A stretch of 64,000 bases of DNA from positions 1,187,185 to 1,251,184 of the forward strand of contig BCKT01000003.1 in assembly GCA_003116875.1 (NCBI GenBank), given 5' to 3'. The DNA comes from Takashimella koratensis (lineage: Eukaryota; Basidiomycota; Tremellomycetes; Trichosporonales; Tetragoniomycetaceae). The notes below the pieces were generated by a model, which did not search any database, had not been told where the DNA came from, and was given only the letters and a program-made list of their open reading frames with translations. Below are positions 23,876 to 35,827 of the stretch, piece by piece (positions within the stretch are counted from its first letter, which is position 1; every line of letters begins with the position of its first letter). The translations under genes were made by a program, and so were the position numbers.

Positions 23876-26494
23876 TCATTGGACGATCCCAAACTCCACT
23901 CGGATCCAGAATGTAAACGTCTTAAACTCCTCTCTCTCTCCGACGGCCGTCGCTCCACTCGCCGACCTTGATTCGTATACGCTTGGCCCGCCCGACGCAG
24001 AAGCAGAAGCGCCCGCTGTATGGCCCGTCCCGGCTTTCTCTGGGGTGGAGGCGGCGACGGGGTCTTCGGCGCGGTAAGTGTACCTAACTTCCAAGTCGGC
24101 CTGAGTGAGGGATCACAAGGTGTTGATTCGAGTGACGAGTGGGCGAATGAGAGAGTGGTGGAGAGAGGTAGGTGGGATTGAAGACGAGTGTTAGCGGTTG
24201 TAGACATGGTCATAATAAAGTGGTTAACAAGATCGAAGAACGACCAACAATGTAGTCGGGTATGTTGATTCGTGGCTCGGACATTGCGAACACCGACTTA
24301 CCTGAATAGGACCTTTTGCTCCTGCATAAACGTCAAGTTCCAGTCCCACCTTGCTCACGTTGCCCTTCTTCTCCACACCCGTCCCTTCTCTCCCTCTCTT
24401 CTCCCTTCCTGACCCTGCGCTTACTGGTCCTAAATTCGACCTCCTCCCGACACTACCTATACTCCCTTGCTCTTCCCCTACCCCTACTCCAAACTCATCG
24501 ACCCCGGCTCCGTCCTCTCCTTCATCGTCGCCATCGTCTACGTACGCCCACGCGTCTTTAAGTGGGCCCACGGTGAAATGTGGGACAGGAACGGAGAGGT
24601 GGAAGAGTGGTGGAGAAGGCGGTTTGGGTTGGTGTGCGGGCGACAAACGGATTTGGATAGGGTCGTAGAGTGGGTTGGTGAATGCGATCTGGAAAGTGTA
24701 CTGCCGAGGTCTCAAGCAAACAAGGAGAGAAATACACCGACGTTTAGTGAGGCAAGAAAGGCAATAGAGGCAAAGCGTCTCGTCAGTAATGAACTCTGTT
24801 GAGTAGGGGCGAAACCAACGTACCATTTCACCGGGGACCAATGGCTCTTCCATCGCCTCGTCCACATCCTGCACCAAGCCCCTTGTCCGCCTTCTCTCTT
24901 TCCTCCTCCTCTCTCTTTCCTTTTCCTCATCCTCTTCTCCTCCTACTCCTTGTCCACCCGCGATACTGGGGTCCAACACGCGCCGGCGTCTCCGGCCCAG
25001 TTCGATCGCGGGCAGGTAGTTCCCGGCCACCATCTTGATCTTCATCCGTACGCTCTTGAGGTCAGGTTGGATGAGGAGGTGCCGACAGCTGGGTTCGGGG
25101 CATCGTTTGGTGATTTTGGCAAGGAGAGGGATACGTTGGGGTAGTAGCGATCTGGCAGTGGAGTTAGTGTGTAGACGAAGTGGAGATAGATCGAGTATCG
25201 CCAGGTGGATATCAAAGTCATTGAAATAAGTCAACGAAGGGGGCAGGGGACTGATGCCGCGGGTGTGATGTATACGCGGAGTTGGACGTGGCTGGTACCT
25301 CACTCACCTCGCCTTGTTGTCCGTGGCCCAACTATGAGCCCACCTCCTATCCAGCGGCGCCAACCCCTCTGCCGATTCCTCTTCTTCCACTTCATCTCCA
25401 CCTTTCCAACTCTTTTTCGCCACATACTCACCCACTTCATCCCACCCAGCCTTCTTCTCTTTCTCCCTCTCTTTCTCACCCCCAGCTCCTCCGCCTGCAC
25501 CGCGTCCGGTTGCGCCGAGCCGACTCCTTGCCATCCCCGGAACCGGTTTGTGCAGCGCCTTGGCCGCCATCTGCGTCAAGTGGGAGATATGTCTCGATGG
25601 GACAGCAGACGAAGAAGACCCGCCCGCTCGTCGCGACGCAGGAGTGAGGGATGAGCCGGTTCCGCGGGTACCGAGAGCGTGAGAGGTAGTGGAAGGAGAG
25701 GAGACGGTGATGTAGGATTCGAGGTGGTCTTTGAGCGCATCAAACTCGGATTGAATCCGGTCAGGCTGTGGATCGAGTTTCGCGAGTTGGGCTGGGTCAC
25801 GAGAAGAGAGTGGGCGAGGAGGTATTGGTGGCGAGAGGTATGAGGGAGTGAGGGAGTGAGGGGGGGGATGGATGGTGGAGGTCGGTGCGTTACGGTGTCA
25901 GTGATGGCTCCTGCGATGTATGCTACATGGACACGGGAAAGAGCGTTGATGATACAACTCACAAGCAAGACCCGTTGGTTTCTCAAACTCGATCCCGACT
26001 TGTCTGCTGGACCACTTGCAGCTTGGGCATGCGAGGAGGTACTGTGCACCAGTTGTCATTGCACCTGCAGGTATCTCTGCTTCCCCCGATCCTCCTGCGG
26101 CTTCTCCTCCCTCTGCCTCTTCCCTTCCCTTCTCCACCTTCCGTTCTGCCTCCACCGCCAACGTGCTCAACGCCGTCTCACATACTGGGCACTCAAAGCA
26201 ACTCCTCGCGCACCTATTCTTATCATTCCTCACATTCGCACTGGGGACATCAAACAAACAATTTGGGCAGAAATAACTCGCGATTTCCGAAGCGACGCAG
26301 TGAGGGCATCGGATGGCGTCGCATTCTTCGCAGAAGAGGAGGAGGGAGAGGGGGTGGAAGGAGGTGGAGGAGGAGGAGAGGTATGAAGGAGGCAGAGGGG
26401 GATGGGGATGGGAGAGGTGCGGGCAGTGGTAGTGCGTTGAAGAAGAGGAGAATCGGGTGGGTGTGGGGACGGGCGTGGTGGTGGCGGTGGTCAT
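23876..26494 (-). CDS. DCTN4: Dynactin subunit 4 (p62)
   Basis: Exons 26494-25963, 25791-25308, 25151-24824, 24700-24302 and 24100-23876 give 655 residues. The N-terminal zinc-binding region is diagnostic: C55-x2-C58, C63-x2-C66, C76-x2-C79 and a C95/C99/C102/C105 cluster, with the p62 phrases YFCPNCLFDVPS and CFECPVCETALS. Later conserved parts include RIPLLAKITKRCPE with LLIQPD (about 342-370), FTNPLYDPIQIRLSP and the C-terminal FWIRVEFG beta-sandwich end. p62 sits at the pointed end of the dynactin filament and helps couple dynein to cargo and the cortex. Low-complexity Gly/Arg/Glu insertions are scattered between the conserved blocks. The ATG at 26494 is the first in frame; it leaves a roughly 50-residue Ser/Pro/His leader before the zinc region. 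Confidence 0.92.
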
Positions 26495-26959
26495 GATGAG
26501 CCAGAGGTGGTCGGAGGGATCATGGATAGGTAACTACCAGCTGTTGGTAGTCGTGAGTCGTGGTCGTCGTTGGGTTGTATCGTCTCAATGGTCAATGGTC
26601 AATGAACAACACCAAAGTGACGCGACGTTTCACCTATATTTTAACGAGGCAATCCCTCCACCCGTGCGCCACAGCCGCTCCTCCACTCTCACCTCTACCC
26701 CTCCGTCAATCGTCCTCGCCATCCTCGCCAACTCTCCTGCTCCCAACGCACCTGATCTGTCGTCCAGTCGAGCAACAGCAGCATATACCGACATGTAGAC
26801 GGATTGGGAAAAATAGCATACAATGAGATTTCATTTTTAACCCAGTTTATAAGGAGGAAAACTATTGCAAACAAGTGTACCAGAGAAACCCAGAAGGGGG
26901 GACCTAATGATCATGAAGCGTTACGCTTTCCAACCCCTTGATCTGCAATGCATGATTCC
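26495..26959. other. Short intergenic region with p62 promoter
   Basis: 465 bp lie between the p62 start and the stop of the next minus-strand gene. No ORF or RNA gene was recognised. Confidence 0.45.
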
Positions 26960-29443
26960 TCACTCGTCGTCGTCGCCGTCGTCGTCAAAAGCCGGTGGGG
27001 CAGAAGGAGCCACCCCATACGCTGCACTTCCTTCTCCATCCCCTTCGTCCTCGGCCAACGGCGGTGCCGACGGAGCAGAGGGTGCAGTCGGGACGTGCAC
27101 AGGGTTGATCCCACCGTCGTGTGGGAAAGTACCGACCAACGATGGCGCAGTGGCGTCAAACGTCCTGAGCGGAGAAAGCACCGGCGGGGGNGGAACAAGC
27201 CCGGTGTCGATTCCTTGGTCGGGTCGGCGAGAAGCAGGTGGGGCAGAGGGAACTTGGTCTCTTGTCTGACTCGCAATGGATACCGACGTGCCATCGCCAG
27301 CGTAGTCTGCGCGCTCAAAGCCCGCGTCGTCCAGCTCGACCACTGGCGCTGACGCCGCCGGCACCATTTGCTCTTGCTCTCCCTCTCTCCCGCTCTCATC
27401 TGCTCCACTCTCATCAACCCTACCCATGCGCTCGCTCTGCTCTGCCCATGCGAGGGCCGGTGCCGTCGGTGTTGTCGAGACAGGTGGAGCCGATGCCGAC
27501 GCGCCCAGCCGGATCCGCTCAAGTTCACGCTTGTCGTCCGTAGCGATATGACTTGACTCTCCTACAGCTGGAAGAGGCTCGTCGTCGTCTCCGGTCCCAG
27601 CTGGGAGGTCATTGAACAAGTGGCGCGACTTGCCATCGCTTCGACTCGCAACGGTCAACGCAACTTCGGCAGCCTCGGTCGTCGGTGCGGGGTAATAGTA
27701 CATTCCCATCCCGCGCGCCTTGTCCGAAAACGGCGGGGCAGGGGTCGTAGCGGCCAATGAAGTTGATGCGAGATGACTACTTCCAGATGCGCCCGGGTCA
27801 CCTGCGCTTGGTCGAGAGTGCGGGTCGACGGTCGAAGAGTCCGCGACATTGTTCCGGCTCACACTCGCCACGGATGCGGGCCGGTACGCGGGCGGGAAGT
27901 AAGGGTGGGGCTCGGGCAAAGTTGGCGACGGATGCAAGACGTCGTCACAGTCCCCGCCACGTTGAACACCAGACGAACCAGATCCCGATCCCGACGCATG
28001 TTGGTCGCTTGACCCGTGTTGGCTCGTGCGCCGCCCTGGACTTGAAGGTCGCCTCGCTGCACTTGAGGTTGATCCCGAGCTCTCCGCTGAAGAAAGGGAC
28101 GACGAGTCGGCACCTTGGCTCGTCTCCGTCGGTCTCCTCGTTCGACCCCCTTCATCATGCACGTCCTCCACCGAACTCAATTTCTCACTCCTCACTTCAT
28201 CATCATCCCTCTCTTCGCCATCTCCCGTCCCAGCTCGCCTCTTCCGCAATCCGCCAAGCGACAAACCTCCGCTGCTCCATACCCTAACACGCGTTCGCAC
28301 CACCGACGACGGAACTGGCTTCTTTCTCCGCCTGCTCTTCACTTGAGTTTCCAACTCGGCCAGTTTCGCTTTGAACGCCGCCTCGCCCATGGAACCAGCA
28401 ACGTCGTCCTCGGTTAAGCCCGCGGCTAACAGAGCCTTGCGCCGCAGTCGCGCTTCCTCGCGCTTCTTCCGGCGTGCAGCTTTGTGTCGGCGGATTGCAA
28501 GGCTGTGTGATGAGAGAGAAATACAAGTCAGAGGAATGTCTTTCGCCAACTACACGCAGACCGATACGCACAATGTGACCATGGCGACGATCAGAAACGC
28601 TAGGACAACGCTGGAGACGACGATGAGTGGGACTTTGTAAAACGATGACCGCTCAGCGGATGTGCCCCAGCTGCGACAATTGTCAGTAGATGCACGATAT
28701 GTTACTGTGATTCTAGAAATACTCACCCAGAAGGAAGGGCCTCGGTGATAGCGTACGAAGTGGTGGTGGGGGCCGCTGTTGCAGTGCTGCTCGAGCCGTC
28801 CTCGATCAAGACATCATCGGTCGCCTAAGGTGGGAAGATATATCAGCAACAGCGAAGCATGACAGCACTTGATGATCCAACTCACTCTTGCTCTTCTTCC
28901 ATACATCAACCACGCGTGATCAATCTTCTGCCACGAGCCGTCGGGCGCCTGAGAGAGGTAATAAGGCAAGGAGGTCTCTGCAATTGCCATGATTTTTGTA
29001 GGGAGCATGCTGGTCGGTGTTGGTGAAGGGGGATGTACGACTCGTTCTTGAATGTTGAATGTGGATGTTGCCCCAAGCGCGGCGGATGTTGAAGCGGCGG
29101 CAAAGGTGGAGATAGACGAGGAGGTATCATGGAGAGAGGATCGAATGAGGGGTGGGGCTGCTGAGGCCAGTGGCGCGAATGAGAGCATGGCGAGACCGAT
29201 GGGAAGTAGAGGGTTGCGACGACGACGGAGGCGGGGTGGTGGTTGGCGACGAGACGAGGTAGACGCGGCCGTTTGACGAGACGAACCCGCTTCGATACCG
29301 TCCTCGGCAAAGTCCATGATAGGTCCGCCTACAGGCCAACGCCAACTAGACTCGTCGCTCTCGCTCTCCCATCTTGCCTGTTGTCTCACACGACGCCCAT
29401 CCCCTATCCCGTCTGGATCCGCGACCGTCCTCCGCCACTCCAT
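26960..29443 (-). CDS. Membrane protein with long acidic/Ser-rich C-terminal tail, unrecognised
   Basis: Exons 29443-28886, 28824-28727, 28670-28572 and 28502-26960 give 765 residues. About 75 polar residues come first, then an Arg cluster (RLRRRR) and a hydrophobic segment LLPIGLAMLSFAPLASA at about 77-94, which looks like a signal sequence or anchor but is not at the N-terminus. A domain ending SWQKIDHAWLMYGRR follows, then a clear membrane helix at about 230-252 (VPLIVVSSVVLAFLIVAMVTF) and a strongly basic stop-transfer RRHKAARRKKREE. The remaining 500 residues are Ser/Pro/Asp-rich with repeated SAPSAPP motifs and a terminal DDDGDDDE. This suggests a type I membrane protein with a large cytosolic tail; the role is unknown. 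One undetermined base (N at 27191) falls in the tail. If the real start is nearer the hydrophobic segment, that segment would act as a signal peptide. Confidence 0.7.
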
Positions 29444-31032
29444 AGCATCGACTGGTATGCGTCGTTGCGGAGAGTGTGTCTTCAGCTCGTGGTATGAACA
29501 ATGTCGAGTCGTATAGTGGTGTGGGAGGGTTGGTGTGGGTTGGTGTTGAAGAGCGGATGAGGAAGGGAGAGGTGTGTCGAAGGGTGAGAAATGAAGACGA
29601 GCTGGGTGTGATGAGGGTGAGGGTGAGGGTGAGGGAAAGAAAAAAAGCAGGAATAGGTATAGACGGAAACGGGGATGGATGTTGAATTGAGAATGCGACC
29701 ACGACGTTGAGGTGTGCGTTGGGGGGGTGGTATTTTTAGATGAGACCTAAAAATATGCGACAGTGCGGTGCTGCGGCCGAGTGGTCGATGAGTCCCAAGG
29801 GCAATTGACTGAGACCAACGTCGCAGTGGTCTAAAGGTGGGTCTGGGTGGTTATTACGGGACCTGGCAGTGTTGCGCGAGGGGTACAAGCAACGATAAAG
29901 GAAGGACTGGGCGGATTGGAGGTAGGTAACAAGACGCGATCGTGTGCAGGTGGCAAGTGATGGAAAGGAGGAGAGGAGGGAGGGGGAAGGAGACAACTCG
30001 AGTGGCGGAGTGGGCGGATCGGGGTCGGGGTCGAGACGGTAAGGCGAAGGCGAGGAGTGTGGACCTGCCGGAGAGGGAGGGCGAGGATGGGCGGGGAGAA
30101 TGAGGATGGTGGGAATGAGATGAGTGGTGGTGAGTGCGAGTGCGAATGACAGTGCGATGGAGTGGGAGTGGTCGTGGTCGATGGAGACGGGGATGGGACC
30201 TGGGCAGGGTGAGGCGGACGGCGGACGGCGGACGGGCAGAGGATTCCCTAGTCGGGTGGAAAAACAAACGACAACGAGCGGAGACGGTCAAGGGACAAGG
30301 GGCAACACCAGAGGATCGTCGGCCCCCGCTCGTTTACAAAAAACTCACCCCAATCCAATTACGGGTCCAACCGGGACCATTAGAAATCCTAACCCTCGGG
30401 TCGGGACAATTAGGCAGTCATCCTCCCACGCCCGAGCCAAATCTACGGACTCACCCCATTGTTAGAAAGGCCATTACAAACCGTTTCCCCTCCCCTTCCC
30501 CTTCCCTTTCCCCTTCCTCCTCACCCTTCATCTAAACCCTCCCCCACTCTGAACCGTCGGGACACGAGAAAAAAGCTGGGCTAGATGCTAAAAATAGAGA
30601 GTCGGCCGGCTAGTGAGTTCATTACAAGTCTCAACTCGATTATGATTTAGGAATCAATCGAGAGAGAAATCTTGTGCATAACCAGGATCATGAGCGAGAG
30701 GGTCTTGAATCCTGACCAAAGGATACCTGCTGCACACACACCGAGGAGCAATCGGGCCGGAGGAGTATTACACCAAATGATGCAGCGACAAGGAATAATT
30801 TTTGTACACTATGATCGCATGGAAAAAGGCATGGCGTATGACAATCATTGAGCAAGCCTGCTGTAAAGTTGCTCTGGACGCTTTTGCTTTATGAACCTCA
30901 TGGTGTATCGTGAGTTATCGGATCACTTCGACCATCTGTCAGTGAGAGGGCCCGATTATAATTAGGACCATTAACGATAAGCATTAACAATAAGACCTCA
31001 GGAAGTCCCAGACACGGGCAGGGGCAAAAAGC
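29444..31032. other. Intergenic region upstream of the membrane-protein gene
   Basis: It is purine-rich on the + strand close to the gene (29560-29690, 30100-30240) and includes a GGCGGAC repeat near 30220. The part from 30550 to 31030 is more AT-rich. No ORF of coding character was found. Confidence 0.45.
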
Positions 31033-31129
31033 TGGAGATACCGCGAATCGAACGCGGGGTGGAAGCAAGTAGGTCGAAGCGTCCTCAGGAAACTGCGAAG
31101 CTTCCGTGTTACCACTACACTATATCCCC
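31033..31129 (-). tRNA. tRNA-Ala(CGC) with intron
   Basis: On the minus strand the sequence folds as acceptor GGGGATA/TATCTCC with discriminator A, D-stem GTGT/ACAC, anticodon stem GAAGC/GCTTC with loop TTCGCA..T, and T-arm CCGCG/CGCGG with loop TTCGATT. The anticodon at 34-36 is CGC, and the acceptor contains G3:U70, the alanine identity pair. An intron of about 26 nt interrupts the loop after position 37, the standard place for nuclear tRNA introns. The mature tRNA would be 71 nt plus CCA. Confidence 0.92.
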
Positions 31130-31577
31130 ATTTTTCGAAGAAAATCCATCTGTAGCTTCGGGCGGGCGCGTAGTATATAACAACGAAAACAGATCGCAAA
31201 TCTCGCCCACACTAAGCTGCAAAGTTATCAACACCAAATGGTTCGAACTTTGCCCATGGACTCAGTTCGATTCTGTAGTGGAAGAATATTTATGCACCAG
31301 AGCGCTGTGACCTGTGTGACCTTCCGTTCTCCCATGAACCCGTGAACAACCTACCTGCGTATCAAGTATCAACACCGATGACCACTTTGGAGCCATTGTT
31401 CAAGCTTTATCCTTTTTATTAGTCGCCTGATCCTGCTTATCTCGCCATACGGGACAGCCAAGCTATTGCTTAAGTCACAATTTCATTTCATCAAGTACTT
31501 CTTCACTATCTCTGGCAGTCCACCCCATCATGTTTGTTCCCCTTTATCAACGCCCCTTTTCTTCACCTAGACACCGC
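31130..31577. other. Intergenic region
   Basis: It lies between the tRNA-Ala 5' end and the aldo-keto reductase stop. Moderately AT-rich; nothing further was recognised. Confidence 0.45.
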
Positions 31578-33255
31578 CTAGACCTCGTCGACAAAGTCAC
31601 CGCCAAAGTACCTGCCAAACTTCTGTTTGCCGGCTTCAGCAATGGCGTTGAGCTCGGACTCGGAGAGGGGCGAGTTCTTGGTGATTGTCTCGAGCTGATC
31701 CTTCTGCCTCGCGCTCTGCCTCGAGGTGCTGTGGTATGTCAGTGATGCCGAGACCACGACGTCCTCTCTTCTCCCCGAGTCCAGATCATTTTTGCACCCC
31801 TTGTTTTCACCAGTCTCTCGCCCTTACCCTCCCTAGTCACATGCTCGATCGAGTCTTCACTTACGTAACAACGCAGCCTCCGCCGTACTGCCTAGCCCAA
31901 GCGAGCAAAACCTGGGGCTCGGTATAACCATGCTTCTTCGCAATATCCTTGACGACTTCATCCACTGGTCCTCCTGGGGCTTTGGTGATCGCCGCCATCG
32001 GTCCGTACGCCATGATCTTGATATCATGCTTGTCCATCACCTCACGAAGGCGCAGCATATTCTTCGCGTGGAAGTTGTAAGGCTGGTATTCGATCTGGTT
32101 GACGGTAGGCGGTGTGACCCAGGTCTTGGAGAGCTCCTCAAGGTGTTCAGGGTGGAAGTTGGAGACACCGATGGATTTAGCAAGACCAGAGGCTTTGATA
32201 TCTTCCATCTTCTTCCAATACTCGCCGAGAGAGTAGGGAGCGGCAAACTGGTAACAGGGTCAGAGCCTGGAATTGGAGAGTAAAGGGTGAAGAGAAAGGG
32301 TGGAAGCAGTGATAGAGGAGCCGGGGGCTGGAGACGTGTTGCTAGAAGCTTGGAAGGGTCATGGCTTACCTTGGGGAAGTGAAGGAGGACTAGGGGTGCG
32401 TGGGGCACCAGATCAGCTCATGCTCGTCTCGTCACGGTCTCCGTGCTCATCTCCGTTCAGCTGTACTCACAAAGGTCGACATGGTCGATCTTCATCTGTT
32501 GGTGGCAAGGCAATGGCGAGTAGTAATAGCACAAGGTGCAGTTTGACGGTGACGGTATGTTAGCGAGTCACAAGCGGGACCCAGACCATGCTTCTCGCCG
32601 GAATGTCCCCCTTCCCACCGGGAATGACTGAACGAATGCAAGGATTCAACAACTCACCGCAGCGAGCTCGGCCTCGAGGGCGGCCTTGGGGTCGTTCTCC
32701 TTGGCATCTTTACCAGCGACACCGACTGCGAGGAGGATCGAGGCGAGCAAGGGCAGGGATAATAAGGATAACAGGTGAGGGAGATGTGGGATCATTGTCA
32801 GTCATGTTTGTCATCAGTCACAAAGAGGAAGGGAACAGGGCTATGTAGAGTATCCAGTGTAGCATCCCGGACCGATCGATCACTCGATCCCCATTGTCTG
32901 ACTCTGACATACCTTTGGTGAGGATGAACAAATCCTCTCGCTTCCCCTTCCACCTGGCCAGTGCATCACCCACGCTCGCCGAGTTGGCATACATCTGCGC
33001 GGCATCGATATAGGTGTAGCCGTTCTCGAGGGCGGAGACGAGGTAGTCGGTGCAGTCGTTACCGTAGAGAGCGGTACCGAGGCCGAACCCGATTGCGGGG
33101 ATGGAAGACCCATCGTTGAGGGTGACAGTGGTGTAGCTGGACATTGTGCGGGCGGTACTGTATGTAGCACGGCAAGTGGAAATGGGGATGGTTGTGGGAG
33201 TGGAAGTGGAAGTGGGGATGAGTGTGCGAGTGAGGTGGTGTAGGCGACGGAGCAT
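31578..33255 (-). CDS. Aldo-keto reductase, with possible mitochondrial leader
   Basis: Exons 33255-32913, 32725-32658, 32495-32471, 32389-32370, 32247-31865 and 31728-31578 give 329 residues. The AKR barrel is evident: IPAIGFGLGT, YTYIDAAQMYAN (catalytic D84 and Y89), LFILTK (K114), VDLFLLHFPK (H149), SIGVSNFHPEHL, NQIEYQPYN and VVTTS near the NADPH site. It should reduce carbonyl compounds with NADPH; the substrate is not predictable. Exons 3 and 4 are only 25 and 20 nt, and together encode the strand that carries the catalytic histidine. The first ATG gives an Arg/Thr/Ser leader free of acidic residues (MLRRLHHLTRTLIP), like a mitochondrial presequence. A second in-frame ATG at 33144 starts directly at the barrel, so dual localisation is possible. 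The GA repeat and assembly gap lie immediately upstream. Confidence 0.9.
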
Positions 33256-33283
33256 GCACGGGTGCGGATCAGCGGATGAGGAG

Positions 33284-33369
<86 letters not shown>
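33284..33369 (+). repeat. GA-rich microsatellite
   Basis: (GA)n is interrupted regularly by AA to give units of about 17 bp. It runs directly into the run of Ns, so its true length is unknown. It lies just upstream of the aldo-keto reductase. Confidence 0.95.
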
Positions 33370-33684
33370 NNNNNNNNNNNNNNNNNNNNNNNNNNNNNNN
33401 NNNNNNNNNNNNNNNNNNNNNNNNNNNNNNNNNNNNNNNNNNNNNNNNNNNNNNNNNNNNNNNNNNNNNNNNNNNNNNNNNNNNNNNNNNNNNNNNNNNN
33501 NNNNNNNNNNNNNNNNNNNNNNNNNNNNNNNNNNNNNNNNNNNNNNNNNNNNNNNNNNNNNNNNNNNNNNNNNNNNNNNNNNNNNNNNNNNNNNNNNNNN
33601 NNNNNNNNNNNNNNNNNNNNNNNNNNNNNNNNNNNNNNNNNNNNNNNNNNNNNNNNNNNNNNNNNNNNNNNNNNNNNNNNNNNN
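33370..33684. other. Assembly gap (run of N)
   Basis: 315 undetermined bases flanked by a GA repeat on the left and a 16-base C run on the right (33685-33700). Reading frames crossing it are artefacts. Confidence 0.99.
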
Positions 33685-34058
33685 CCCCCCCCCCCCCCCC
33701 GAGCGGCTCTTCAGACAATTGGTTCCGCCTTCCCGTCCTTCCGTCTAGTCTCCTACGTCACCTCGGTTTGTCCGACCTGCCTCTGACACAGCCAGACTTG
33801 GGTCCGTGGTGTTGGCTGAGGCGATTAGCTACTCTAGCATCTGTCTAAGGTTTAGATATACTCGGCTCTATAGTCGGAACCTGTCTCCTTGTAGATCTAC
33901 AGCTCTCGACAGTCCACATCATCTACTACTCCTTGCCCCATCTAGCTTTCTGTCCGCCTGTCCATTCGTTTGCTTGTCCGCTTGTCTTCTTTTCTGATTG
34001 TCCTCTTCAACTCCTCTAGTATCTCCCCTCTCAATGGACGCTACCTATATTCCCGACC
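33685..34058. other. 3' flank of the hydrolase gene
   Basis: Beyond the C run there are 358 bp of T/C-rich sequence with no coding character, up to the stop codon of the alpha/beta hydrolase. Confidence 0.45.
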
Positions 34059-35827
34059 CTATTTCATCTCCCTCACAAACTCTTCCACCAGCCCCACCGT
34101 CTCCTTTGGTTTCTCCGCATGTACCCAATGTCCCGTATCCAGCGTTTCCAGTCTCATATTCGGGAAGAAGGCTTTACAGACGGGAATATTATGTCGATTG
34201 ATATACCTGCTGTGTTCTCCCTTGAGGAAGAGGGTAGGTCCCTCCCATGTCGGCGAAGAGGGGGAGGAAGGGGTGTTGGGCGATGGAGGAGTGAAGGGGA
34301 AATCACCGATACGGTCGATAGAGGCTGATAAGAGCGGAACGGGGATGCGAAAGGTTAAGTGTCGAGAGCCAGAAGGGGTGATCGTGAGGAGGGAATTGGT
34401 CAGGAGAAATTGCCGCGTTGCGAGTTCCTACAAGGAGTGAGATGTTAGCGGTATGCTGAAGATGGGACGGAAAGATATGATCGATTTACAAGCAGCAACT
34501 CTACCCGTGCAAGACCTGATAGCACTCCCACTCACCGGCTCCACTTTGGCGAGGATCTTGTCCGCCTCCGATTTGCTCGTGACCTTGGCTTCTTCAATAT
34601 CCAACATGCACTGAGCATAAGATGCGAACCTGGACCGGTCAGCAGCGGGTATTGCAACGCAGCTGCGCCCTTTCAATGGCTTTGCAGTTCAATGACTTTA
34701 CCGCCGCTTATGCAGACACGGCGCGGTTGAACTAGACAGACATGACAGATCGTACACAGCACATCATGCCGTTTGTATCGTTGGTCACTCACTCGGGAGA
34801 GATCTTGCCTTTTGCTGGGGTCATATCGACACTGATCAACGTCCTCAATGGCGCGTTGAGTTCCTCGTTGAGCGCAAACGCCATGACCGCTTTCCCGCCC
34901 CTACAAGTCGCGAGTCGTCAGCGTGTGGTCGGGCGGATATCCGATTAGGTGGGAGAATCCAAGGAGACTAAGGAATGAAACATCTAGACGATGCCGCTTG
35001 ATGTAGACCTTGCAGCCAAGCTTGGAGTAGAGACTAGAGCCGTACTTACATACTGTGGCCGAGCAAGTTGACGCCGCTCGTCAACCCGCGCTGGGCCATG
35101 AAATGACCAAGATCCACTGCCATCGCAGCGTACGTGTGAGGTTCGACGTGTGGCGAGTTACCATGGTTACGCAAATCCTGAATCAGGTCAGCGCGAGTTT
35201 AAGTGTATCAACGCTTGACAGGGGCAAGAGGGGTAGGTCGTCTTGTCAGGGTGGGAGCTGTGGATCACGTACAACGGTATATACTGGCATACCCAATTGG
35301 TGTGCGAACATCTTGGCAAGTGAACGCCAGTTTTGCTTTGATCCGCTGAACGGGAGTGTTAGCGATGATCAGGTTGGACTACACGGTTGCGATGGAGCCA
35401 AACATCTGTGCAGTCGACATGCAACGAGGATGTAGACAGGTACCTCAGATCAAATGGAGGAATAAGGGCATCAAACAGATTCCGATACTTACAATAACCC
35501 ATGACAAATAACTAAACTCTGCCCCTCTGTTCCAGGCTTCACAGTCGACGGATTCGTCAAGTCGTACGCGAGGTCGACGGGCGTGATGCTTGATCCTGAA
35601 GCGGGAGCATACCGACTCGAGGCGGATGTGAACGACCGGGTGAGAAGGGTGATGGGAGGGATAGGCGCGGTAGAGGACCGACGGAGGATGGGGAGGTTGG
35701 GACGGGAGGACCTTGCGATGGCGCGTGGGGCGAGGACACGAGACGCGAGGGTTGCGTGGGAGGGGCGTAGGACTCGACGCAAGGGCGCGGCGGTAGCGGA
35801 CGCAGCAGCAGAGGAGGGGACCACCAT
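34059..35827 (-). CDS. Alpha/beta hydrolase, ABHD11/Imo32-like, probably mitochondrial
   Basis: Exons 35827-35493, 35345-35273, 35177-35050, 34900-34793, 34629-34536 and 34427-34059 give 368 residues. The fold is marked by the oxyanion motif VICHGLFGSKQNW (about 106-118), DLRNHGNSPH, the nucleophile elbow GHSMGGK with Ser178 (the codon for the next Met is split by an intron), and the catalytic His near 346 in DTGHWVHAEKP. DLRNHG and GHSMGGK are typical of the ABHD11/yeast Imo32 group of mitochondrial esterases, proposed to protect lipoyl cofactor function or act on lipids. The first 80 residues are Arg/Ser/Ala-rich, with almost no acidic residues, which fits a mitochondrial presequence. The start is the first ATG in frame. 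Confidence 0.88.

Noticed and set aside
32370..32416. Longer version of aldo-keto reductase exon 4
   Set aside because: The acceptor at 32417 would insert nine residues into the conserved strand; the acceptor at 32390 gives the canonical VDLFLLHFPK.
33146..33848. Frames of 149-200 codons crossing the N run
   Set aside because: They depend on undetermined bases and a GA repeat and have no coding meaning.
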